This document shows positions 1 through 6,000 of a stretch of 8,019 nt of DNA, piece by piece. Under the pieces are notes generated by a model. That model worked only from the letters and a program-made list of their open reading frames with translations. It made no database searches and was not told the origin of the DNA. The translations under genes and the position numbers were made by a program. Where the stretch lies: NCBI GenBank assembly GCA_029821215.1, contig JALGTV010000047.1:1-8019 (forward strand), written 5' to 3'. The stretch's first letter is position 1; every line of letters begins with the position of its first letter. Origin of the DNA: Candidatus Zipacnadia bacterium. Its GTDB lineage: Bacteria; Armatimonadota; Zipacnadia; Zipacnadales; Zipacnadaceae.

Positions 1-648
1 GGGACGACCATAGCCGTGGCCGAGCGATTGCACCGCCGCTGGATTGGCATTGATATTACCCACCTGGCGATAACCCTGATGAGGCACCGGTTAGAGGATA
101 CCTTCGGGGCCGAGCTGTCCCCCTATGAGGTCATCGGCGATCCTAAAGACCTGCCCGGTGCAATAGCCTTATTTGAGCAGGACCCGTATCAGTTTGAGTG
201 GTGGGCCTTGGGGTTAGTGGAGGCCCGGCCCGCCGGCGGTAAGAAGAAAGGCGCCGACAAGGGCGTAGACGGCTATATCTACTTCTTTGATGATGACTCT
301 GGCCAGGCGAAAAGAATCGTCGTGCAGGTCAAAGGCGGGCACGTGACCGCCAGCCAAATAAGAGACCTCATCGGTGTTCTTGAGCAGCGAGAGGGCCAAA
401 TCGGGGCGTTTATCACCCTCCGAGAGCCGACCGGCCCGATGAAGAAATCGGCGGCGGAGGCGGGGTTCTATGATCCGCCAGGTCTGCTGCCGCCGGTGCC
501 CCGGCTGCAGATACTGACGATTGAGGAGCTACTATCCGGTCGCAAGTTAGTCTACCCGAAGATAGAGGTAGCCACCTTCAAAAAAGCCCCCCGGCAGACC
601 AAAACCAAGCGTCAAGCGAGTAGCCCGGACAGCGAAGAAAAGAGCTAA
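1..648 (+). CDS. DNA methyltransferase with C-terminal PD-(D/E)XK-like nuclease domain (3' part only)
   Basis: The reading frame is open from base 1 to the TAA at 646-648, giving 215 visible residues; the GTG at 16 is internal, because the codons before it (GTTIA) continue a conserved motif. The opening stretch, GTTIAVAERLHRRWIGID, matches the end of the SAM-binding motif I region of N4-cytosine/N6-adenine methylases (family form: FxGSGT...AaerlgRrwIGiDi). In beta-class enzymes this motif lies late in the protein, so most of the methylase is outside the window. The second domain follows. Its D90 (GVDG) and the Q109-V-K111 strand, numbered from the first visible codon, look like a PD-(D/E)XK core with Q in place of the acidic residue, as in Mrr-type nucleases. 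A segment ITLREPTGPM and a tail LQILTIEELLSG also match this family from memory. It probably acts in restriction-modification. Target sequence and nuclease activity cannot be read from the sequence. Confidence 0.85.
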   Translation, partial: GTTIAVAERLHRRWIGIDITHLAITLMRHRLEDTFGAELSPYEVIGDPKDLPGAIALFEQDPYQFEWWALGLVEARPAGGKKKGADKGVDGYIYFFDDDSGQAKRIVVQVKGGHVTASQIRDLIGVLEQREGQIGAFITLREPTGPMKKSAAEAGFYDPPGLLPPVPRLQILTIEELLSGRKLVYPKIEVATFKKAPRQTKTKRQASSPDSEEKS

Positions 649-755
649 TGTTAGACCTGGAGCTAACCGGCAAGCGGGCGGTCAGAGGCGTTGGGGCGCA
701 AGCGGAGAGGGCAGGTATCAATAAAAGATACACGAAATACAAAAAAGGAGGTTAA
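648..755 (+). CDS. Possible 35-codon ORF overlapping the methylase stop; may be a gene remnant
   Basis: The ATG at 648-650 shares a base with the TAA of the methylase gene (TAATG), an arrangement typical of translational coupling. The ORF ends at TAA 753-755, just after the Shine-Dalgarno of the next gene. The product is small and basic. Its first residues, MLDLELTGKRAV, resemble the start of short-chain dehydrogenases (family form: L.L.GKrAlVTGgsrGiG). Here the VTGGS part is missing and RGVGAQAERAG follows directly, so this may be the decayed 5' end of such a gene. It could equally be a chance ORF. There is no clear Shine-Dalgarno of its own. Confidence 0.25.
   Translation: MLDLELTGKRAVRGVGAQAERAGINKRYTKYKKGG
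743..752 (+). promoter_or_regulatory. Strong Shine-Dalgarno that fixes the lipoprotein start at 760
   Basis: AAAAGGAGGT at 743-752 is a near-perfect anti-16S complement, 7 nt before the ATG at 760. The same frame is open back to a TTG at 691, but that start would put 23 charged residues before the signal peptide and has no comparable ribosome binding site. The ATG at 760 is therefore preferred. Confidence 0.85.
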
Positions 756-759
756 TCAG

Positions 760-1104
760 ATGTCAAGACATAGAGTTGGATGGTTGGTCGTAATAGCACT
801 GCTTAGCGTAGCCTTGGTGGTCGGGTGCGGGAGACGTCGTCCACCGGGCGCGCCCGGGCAGTATGGTGGCCCGCCCGGCCAGTATGGTGGCCCGCCCGGG
901 CAGTACGGTGGCCCGCCCGGGCAGTATGGTGCTCAGCCGGCTCAGCCCGCTGCTCAACAGCCGACCGAGCCAGAAGAGACTGCCCCGGCGGGACTGACTT
1001 ATAAAGAGCGCTACGCGCAAGGGGAGTTGTCAGCCGAGGAACGACGGGACGAGCGAGAACTACAGGACATTGAAAGGCAGTTAGGCTATCCAGTTGGCCC
1101 GTAA
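760..1104 (+). CDS. Small repeat-bearing predicted lipoprotein with SHOCT-like C-terminus
   Basis: This is a 114-residue protein of unknown function. Residues 1-22 form a signal peptide: a short basic start (MSRHR), then a hydrophobic stretch, then the lipobox VVGC with the lipidated Cys at 23. The mature protein begins with GRRRPPGAP. A Pro/Gly/Gln/Tyr spacer follows, made of four copies of PGQYGGP at about residues 32-57 (the last imperfect), then an Ala/Gln/Pro/Glu-rich stretch. The C-terminal 35 residues are charged and probably helical. YKERYAQGELSAEERRDE resembles the SHOCT motif (family form: LkeRYArGEIseeEye), a short module often found at the ends of bacterial proteins; this is a match by eye. 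It is probably membrane-anchored, with the repeat as a flexible tether. It stands alone between the methylase and a gene-free stretch. Confidence 0.8.
   Translation: MSRHRVGWLVVIALLSVALVVGCGRRRPPGAPGQYGGPPGQYGGPPGQYGGPPGQYGAQPAQPAAQQPTEPEETAPAGLTYKERYAQGELSAEERRDERELQDIERQLGYPVGP
853..933 (+). repeat. 21-bp tandem repeat inside the lipoprotein gene, about four copies
   Basis: Copies start at 853, 874, 895 and 916. Each encodes PGQYGGP; the last ends in GA instead of GGP. Copies differ only at single third-codon positions (ggg/ggc for Gly, tat/tac for Tyr). Near identity at DNA level suggests recent expansion by slippage or recombination, and the 21-bp period keeps the frame. Confidence 0.95.
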
Positions 1105-1403
1105 GGATTGATGGAGGCGGCGCACGCATGGCAGTGGTGACCGGTAGGACAGGCGGCCCTGTTTATAGTGAGCTTGTCGAACTGCCTGTCCCGCAGACCG
1201 ACGGGCGAAACGCCCATCGTACCGATTGTCACGGGCTGGAACCGCCTTCGCTATGGTAAGCACAGCTATGGCGGTCAAAAGCCCGTGACACGACGGGAAG
1301 TTCGGTGCCCGCAGGTAAGATGGCTACCAAGGGATAACGGCAGATAGATAGAAGGTATAGTTAGTCCAAGCGGATTTTTCAACCTGCTGAGGGGGGAATT
1401 GAA
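1105..1403. other. Gene-free stretch with clustered inverted repeats
   Basis: No convincing ORF is seen on either strand in these 299 bases. The middle (1142-1311) is occupied by consecutive inverted repeats, listed separately. The rest holds nothing recognisable apart from the Shine-Dalgarno-like GAGGGGGG (1389-1396) of the Cys-rich gene. No tRNA T-arm and no riboswitch, tmRNA, SRP RNA or RNase P signature was recognised. Confidence 0.6.
1142..1311. ncRNA. Candidate structured RNA: series of stem-loops
   Basis: Several inverted repeats sit side by side. (1) GGACAGGC at 1147-1154 pairs with GCCTGTCC at 1184-1191, flanked by CGGT 1142-1145 and ACCG 1197-1200. (2) GGGCG 1203-1207 pairs with CGCCC 1211-1215 over an AAA loop, extended by CGA/TCG across one mismatch. 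(3) GTCACGGGCT at 1228-1237 pairs with AGCCCGTGAC at 1280-1289, and nested inside is ACCGCC 1241-1246 with GGCGGT 1270-1275. (4) CGGG 1294-1297 with CCCG 1308-1311 is weak. Stems 1 and 3 are perfect 8- and 10-bp pairings. The fold could be a leader of the downstream Cys-rich gene, a separate small RNA, or the footprint of dispersed repeats. It matches no RNA family I know, and the strand is not determined. Confidence 0.4.
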
Positions 1404-1619
1404 ATGATGAAGCAGAAAGGCAGCAACCAGCAGGCGACGCTGACCTGCCCGCTGTTGGCATTGCGACCCGAGACACTTGATGACTCAATTCGCCGCCTGA
1501 CTAAGTCCACTGGTCCTGCCGTGTGCATGCGGGAGCGATGTGGCTGGTGGGATGCCGAAGCCGGACAATGTGCGATGATAACGATAGCCCAGGCGGCCCA
1601 GGCACTGGCGGCGAGATAG
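1404..1619 (+). CDS. Small Cys-rich protein of unknown function, probable metal binder
   Basis: The 71-residue ORF starts at ATG 1404 (a second ATG follows at 1407) behind a G-rich Shine-Dalgarno, GAGGGGGG at 1389-1396, 7 nt upstream. Four cysteines stand out: C15 in a TCPL segment, then C41, C46 and C56 in the pattern C-x4-C-x9-C, with GWWDAEAGQC between the last two. This resembles widespread short hypothetical proteins, many near phage or mobile genes, with the form C..eC.lyd...g.CA; the resemblance is from memory. Four cysteines would suit one zinc ion or a small Fe-S site. The C-terminus (ITIAQAAQALAAR) looks like a short helix. No signal peptide is seen, so it is probably cytosolic. It lies isolated between two gene-free stretches. 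Being short, it could be spurious, but the start signal and Cys pattern argue otherwise. Confidence 0.6.
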   Translation: MMKQKGSNQQATLTCPLLALRPETLDDSIRRLTKSTGPAVCMRERCGWWDAEAGQCAMITIAQAAQALAAR

Positions 1620-1697
1620 AGACGGCGGCAAGAGATAGTTACCGGCCGCTTGATAGAGTAAAATGGGGTAAGTTGACTGGCTAAAGACAGATGCATA

Positions 1698-1775
1698 TCG
1701 GGCCGGGGACGGCCCTCCTACAGTAGGGTAATGCCGTCGGGCCAGGGGTGGCCCTCCCACGGTGGGATGATGGGG
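1698..1775. repeat. Two tandem 39-bp units, each with two hairpins
   Basis: Unit 1 is 1698-1736 and unit 2 is 1737-1775. Each starts TCGGGCC and contains two small stems. In unit 1 the first stem is GGGCCG/CGGCCC (1700-1705 with 1710-1715); in unit 2 it is GGGCCA/TGGCCC (1739-1744 with 1749-1754), so a G-C pair became A-T. The second stem is CCTA/TAGG (1717-1720 with 1724-1727) in unit 1 and CCCA/TGGG (1756-1759 with 1763-1766) in unit 2, again a swapped pair (T-A to C-G). Most differences between the copies thus keep the pairing. The last few bases of unit 2 diverge. Confidence 0.8.
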
Positions 1776-1784
1776 TTGGCCTTC

Positions 1785-1868
1785 TGCCGTAGGAGCGGCA
1801 TTTTACCCGCCTCCGGTGGGTCTCTTCGCAATGGGTATCTTGTATTGTAGGAGCGGCATCCTTGCCGC
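1785..1868. repeat. Two copies of GTAGGAGCGGCA with attached hairpins
   Basis: The 12-mer GTAGGAGCGGCA occurs at 1789-1800 and 1847-1858 (58 bp apart), followed by T in both. In the first copy TGCCG (1785-1789) pairs with CGGCA (1796-1800). In the second GCGGCA (1853-1858) pairs with TGCCGC (1863-1868) over a TCCT loop. Between them ACCCGCC (1805-1811) pairs with GGTGGGT (1815-1821) with one G-T pair. This looks like a dispersed REP-like intergenic element; similar GTAGGAGCGGC strings occur in many bacteria, from memory. Confidence 0.65.
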
Positions 1869-1903
1869 AAGAAGATGGATGCAGGAGAAATGATGGTGGC
1901 TGG

Positions 1904-1917
1904 TGAATATATATTCA
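1904..1917. promoter_or_regulatory. 14-bp perfect palindrome upstream of the second lipoprotein
   Basis: TGAATATATATTCA reads identically on both strands and is an AT-only island (apart from its ends) in GC-rich DNA, 40 bp before the ATG at 1958. It could be a repressor operator or part of a promoter; TATATT at 1910-1915 is a fair -10 hexamer, and TATTCT at 1928-1933 is another. No good -35 partner was found, so the role is open. Confidence 0.35.
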
Positions 1918-1944
1918 GACCCTAAAGTATTCTAACTGTAAAGT

Positions 1945-1949
1945 GGAGG
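1945..1949 (+). promoter_or_regulatory. Shine-Dalgarno that fixes the start at 1958
   Basis: GGAGG lies 8 nt before ATG 1958. The frame also holds a GTG at 1943, but that codon overlaps this ribosome binding site, so the ATG is the likely start. The shorter start also gives a cleaner signal peptide. Confidence 0.8.
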
Positions 1950-1957
1950 CAACAACT

Positions 1958-2872
1958 ATGCGAATGATAAAGCTGGTAGTAATTGTAGCGCTGGCGGGAC
2001 TGGTGGGGAGTAGCTGCCGACCGGCCAGTGAGGTGCAGCCGCCGGCCGTAGCGCCTCGGGCAGGCGAGGAAGTCAGTACCGCGGACCAGGAGGTATTGCG
2101 CGAGATTCGGGATTATCTGAAGGAGAGTGGCAGCACGCTGGATGCGCTGGTTCAGGAAGTGCAGCGGCGGGAGACGCTGGAGCGAGTGCCCGGCGGCATA
2201 GCAGCGCTGGGGACCGATGTGCGGGTGGCCAAGGCGCTGGTGGGGGCGGCACGCCGAGCAGTGACAGCTAAGGGCGTGGAGAAGACGACCGCGGCCTTAA
2301 ACCGGCTGTATCCGGCTCTGGGAAATCTGCGCAGCCAGATACCGGCAGCGCTAATAACCCAGCACCTGGAGCGGGCGCTGGTGGCCATCAGCACCTCCTC
2401 GGCCGAAGAGGCGGTTAACCAGGCCTCGGGTTACTTGCTCAAGGCGGTGGATGTGGCCATGCAGGCCCCGGCCCGCATCGTCCCCGACGTTATGCAAGAT
2501 ATTGAGCGGGCCAAAGCCTCGGTAGATAACAACAATCTGAGCAAGGGGGCCAATCAGATATTGGCGGTATTGGACAAGCTGGCCGGGCACGAGAGTATTG
2601 AGATAGTGGAGAAGGCCATCGGTGAAGCCGCAGCCGCCCAGCAAGCAGTAGGGCGGGAAGCCTGGCCGGTCATCTCCGCTGAGTTAGATCAGCTTGACCG
2701 GCTACTGGCCAAGCTGCAGGAGAAGATTGAAGGGGAGACGACCACAGTGACCGTCGAGGAAGTGCCTGAAGCTGAAGAAGCTGCGCCCCCGCCCCCAGCC
2801 GAAGAAGGCGAAGAAGTGACAGGTGAGCCTACCACCCCCGCCGCCGAAGCCCCGGTTCCGGCCCCCGAGTAA
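1958..2872 (+). CDS. Predicted lipoprotein, helical, of unknown function
   Basis: This is a 304-residue protein I do not recognise. Residues 1-19 (MRMIKLVVIVALAGLVGSS) form a signal peptide ending at C20. The lipobox GSSC is not ideal, since Leu or Val is usual at -3, but a lone Cys here followed by R and Pro-rich sequence strongly suggests lipidation. Residues of about 45-260 look wholly helical, with heptad-like Leu/Ala/Val spacing and many Ala, Glu, Gln and Arg; TLDALVQEVQRRETLERV and ISAELDQLDRLLAKLQEKI could form coiled coils or a helical bundle. The last 45 residues are low-complexity Glu/Pro/Ala/Thr. It probably sits at a membrane facing the periplasm or outside, perhaps as a scaffold. 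No enzyme motif is seen. It precedes dnaE by 149 bp with no clear shared role. Confidence 0.8.
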   Translation: MRMIKLVVIVALAGLVGSSCRPASEVQPPAVAPRAGEEVSTADQEVLREIRDYLKESGSTLDALVQEVQRRETLERVPGGIAALGTDVRVAKALVGAARRAVTAKGVEKTTAALNRLYPALGNLRSQIPAALITQHLERALVAISTSSAEEAVNQASGYLLKAVDVAMQAPARIVPDVMQDIERAKASVDNNNLSKGANQILAVLDKLAGHESIEIVEKAIGEAAAAQQAVGREAWPVISAELDQLDRLLAKLQEKIEGETTTVTVEEVPEAEEAAPPPPAEEGEEVTGEPTTPAAEAPVPAPE

Positions 2873-3021
2873 TGGCAGTTAGTGGGGCCGGTGGAAAAAG
2901 ATAAGGGAGGGGCGTGGACACCGAATCGGTACGCGCAAATAATTACCGCGGGGCTGACTTTGCCACAATATTAGGATTCACAGCAATAAACTGCAGCAGT
3001 TGACAAGGAGTTCAACTACCC

Positions 3022-6000
3022 ATGCCGGTGCCTTTTGTCCATCTGCACGTCCACTCCGAATATAGCCTGCTGGATGGAGCCTGCCGTCTGGAGCAGTTAG
3101 CCGATCGCGTGGCCGAACTGGATATGCCGGCGGTGGCTCTGACCGATCACGGGGTAATGTATGGGGCCATTGAGTTTTACCAGGCCTGTAAGAAGGTGGG
3201 GGTAAAGCCGATTATTGGCTGTGAGGTGTATGTGGCGAGCCGCACCCGCTTTGATCGTTCCTCGGCTAAAGATCGTCGGACCTATCATCTAACCCTGCTG
3301 GCCGAGAGCCTCCCGGGCTACCAGAATCTGATGCGGCTGGTCAGTGCTGCCCACCTGGAGGGCTTCTATTACCATCCCCGCGTGGACTTTGAACTGCTCA
3401 GCGAATACCATGACGGCCTGATTGCTCTCAGTGCCTGCCAGCAGGGGCTGATTGCCCGGGATATACTGGCGGGTAACTACCAGGCCGCCCGCCAGCATGC
3501 CCAGATGCTGGGCGAGTTGATGGGGCCCGATAATTTTTACCTGGAGTTGATGAACCATGGTCTGGAGGAGCAGGAGCAGATAATCCAGGGTAAGCTACGG
3601 CTTTCTGAGGAGCTGGATCTGCCGGTAGTGGCGACCAATGATGTCCACTACCTGCGCCAGACTGATGCTGAGGCCCATGATGTGCTGCTGTGCATCCAAA
3701 CCCAGGCCACCTGTGACCAGCCCAACCGCCTGCGGTTCCCCAATGATCAGTTCTATCTGAAATCGCCAGCCGAAATGGAACAGGTGTTCGCCGATATACC
3801 CCAGGCATTGGCTAATACGGTACAGATTGCCGAGCGGTGTGATGTAGAGCTGAAGCTGGGGAAACTGATGCTGCCTGATTTTGAAGTGCCGGCCGGCTAC
3901 GACCTGACCAGCTACTTGCGAGAGCTATGTGAGCAGAATATCGTGGCCCGTTACCAGGGCCGGCCGCCACGAGTACTGGAGCGGCTGGACTATGAACTGG
4001 ATGTCATTGAGAAGACCGACTACTCCGGTTACTTTCTAATTGTGGGGGATTTCGTGCGCGAGGCCAAATCCCGGGGCATTCTGGTCGGCCCGGGCCGGGG
4101 TTCGGCGACTGGCAGTATCGTGGCCTACCTGCTGGGCATCACTGACGTTGATCCACTGCGCTACGGGCTGCTATTCGAGCGGATGCTTAATCCTGAGCGA
4201 GTCAGCCCGCCGGACATTGATCTGGACTTTCCTGATGACCGGCGGGAAGAGATAATTGAATATGTTAAAGAGAAGTATGGTCGGGACCGGGTGGCCCAGG
4301 TGGTGACATTCAACACGCTAGGGGCCCGGGCGGCGATTCGCGATGTGGGCCGGGCGATGGAAGTGCCGCTGCGGAAAGTGGACACCCTGGCCAAGCTGGT
4401 ACCACCGGGCCGGAGGTTGGAGCAGGCCATCTCGCTGGTACCGGAGCTGAACGAGGCAAGCAAACAGGATAGACAGATAGCCAAGCTCCTGGAGACAGCC
4501 CAGCGGCTGGAGGGGCTGGCCCGCCATGCCTCGGTGCATGCCGCGGCGGTAGTGATTGCCGATGCTCCCCTGACCGACTATGTACCCCTGCGCGGGGAGC
4601 GGGATGGCACCGTTACCACCCAGTATCCTATGGGGCCGGTGGAAGATGTGGGCCTGGTGAAGATGGACTTTTTGGGGCTGAAGACTCTAACCACCATTGA
4701 GCGAGCTCTGAAGGCTGTCGCTGCCAACCATGATGTACAGATTGATCTGCTGAATCTGCCTCGCGATGATGCCAATACTTACCAGTTGCTATGTGCGGGG
4801 GATACGGTGGCGGTATTTCAGTTGGAAAGTGAAGGGATGCGCGGCCTGCTGCGGCAATTGCAGCCGGAGCGCTTTGAGCACCTGATTGCGGCAGTGGCCC
4901 TGTACCGGCCGGGGCCGATGCAGCACATTGATAGCTTCTGCGCCCGCCGCCACGGCGAGGCCGTGGAATACCTGCATCCAGACCTAGAGCCGATACTGGA
5001 GGAGACCTACGGCATAATCATCTACCAGGAGCAGGTAATGCAGATTGCCTCGGCCCTGGCCGGCTTCAGTATGCCGCAGGCGGAAGTCATTATGCGGGCA
5101 ATGGGCAAAAAAGACCATGAGAGAATGGCCCAGATGAAGCCGCTGTTTATGCAGGGTTGTCTGGATAATGACCTCCCGGAGCAGACGGCCGGCGAGCTCT
5201 ATGCGCAGATGGAAAGCTTTGCTTCCTATGGCTTCAATAAGTCTCATGCCAGTGCCTACGCACTGGTCGCCTACTGGACGGCGTATCTTAAAGCTAATTA
5301 CCCGGCCGAGTTCATGGCCGCGCATCTCTCTACGGTGATAGACAGTAGCGAAGACGTGGCTAAGGGGGTAGGTGAGTGTCGGCGCATGGGACTTGTGGTG
5401 GGGCCGCCGGCGGTCAATAGAAGCCAGGCCCAGTTTGCTACCGACGGCACCGAAATCCTGTTTGGCCTGGCCGCGGTGAAGAACGTGGGCATTAATACCG
5501 CCGAGGCTATCGTTAGGGAGCGAGAAAGCAACGGAGAATACCGCGGTCTGGGTGACTTCTGCCGTCGGCTGCCGGCGGAGGAGGTGTCTGCTGCTGATCT
5601 TAAAGTGCTTGTCCAGGCGGGGGCTTTTGATGAGTTCGGGGAGCGTAATCGCCTGCTGGCGATGGTAGAGAGTGCCTATGGAGCCGGCCAGAAGTATCAA
5701 CAGGATGAGGCGGTGGGGCAAAGCTCGCTGTTTGGCGCCAGCTCCAGCACGGAAACTGAATGGACGGAGCCGCCGCTGCCTGATGTGCCCCCGCTGCCCG
5801 AAGAGCAGAAGCTGGAGTGGGAAAAAGAGCTGCTCGGGTTGTACCTTTCCAGCCATCCCCTGCAAAGACACCAGAAAAAAGTTCAGCAGTGTACGACCGC
5901 AATGATTGAGGAGCTGGGCGAGTTTGGGCAAAATACTCCGGTGGTGGTGGCCGGTATCATTGCCCAGCCCAAGCGGTACATTGACAAAAACGGCAACCCA

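Larger units (their letters stand above)
1620..1957. other. Gene-free stretch filled with short hairpin repeats
   Basis: No supportable coding region lies in these 338 bases. From 1698 to 1868 it is almost a continuous run of small palindromes: a 39-bp tandem pair, then a hairpin at 1785-1800, another at 1805-1821, and another at 1853-1868. A 14-bp palindrome (1904-1917) and the Shine-Dalgarno of the next gene complete it. None of the hairpins carries a clear T-tract, so I do not call a Rho-independent terminator. Confidence 0.6.

Noticed and set aside
691..759. TTG start giving a longer first lipoprotein
   Set aside because: It would place charged residues before the signal peptide, whereas ATG 760 has a near-perfect Shine-Dalgarno.
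853..933. CRISPR array
   Set aside because: The 21-bp units are contiguous with no spacers and stay in the reading frame of a protein.
803..1129. Minus-strand open frames over the repeat-bearing lipoprotein
   Set aside because: They mirror the 21-bp repeats and give Arg/Ala-rich sequence without motifs, while the plus strand has a strong ribosome binding site and lipobox.
1168..1183. tRNA T-arm suggested by the string GTGAGCTTGTCGAACT
   Set aside because: No acceptor stem, anticodon arm or CCA end can be fitted around it; similar strings occur in dispersed repeats, from memory.
1379..1760. Minus-strand open frames over the Cys-rich gene and the repeats
   Set aside because: No start signal or family motif is seen, and they run through the hairpin repeats.
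1698..1868. CRISPR array or Rho-independent terminator
   Set aside because: The repeats are adjacent hairpins without unique spacers, and none is followed by a clear T-run.
2960..2989. Promoter for dnaE starting from TTGCCA
   Set aside because: At 17 or 18 bp spacing the -10 would be GCAATA or CAATAA, too poor to call.
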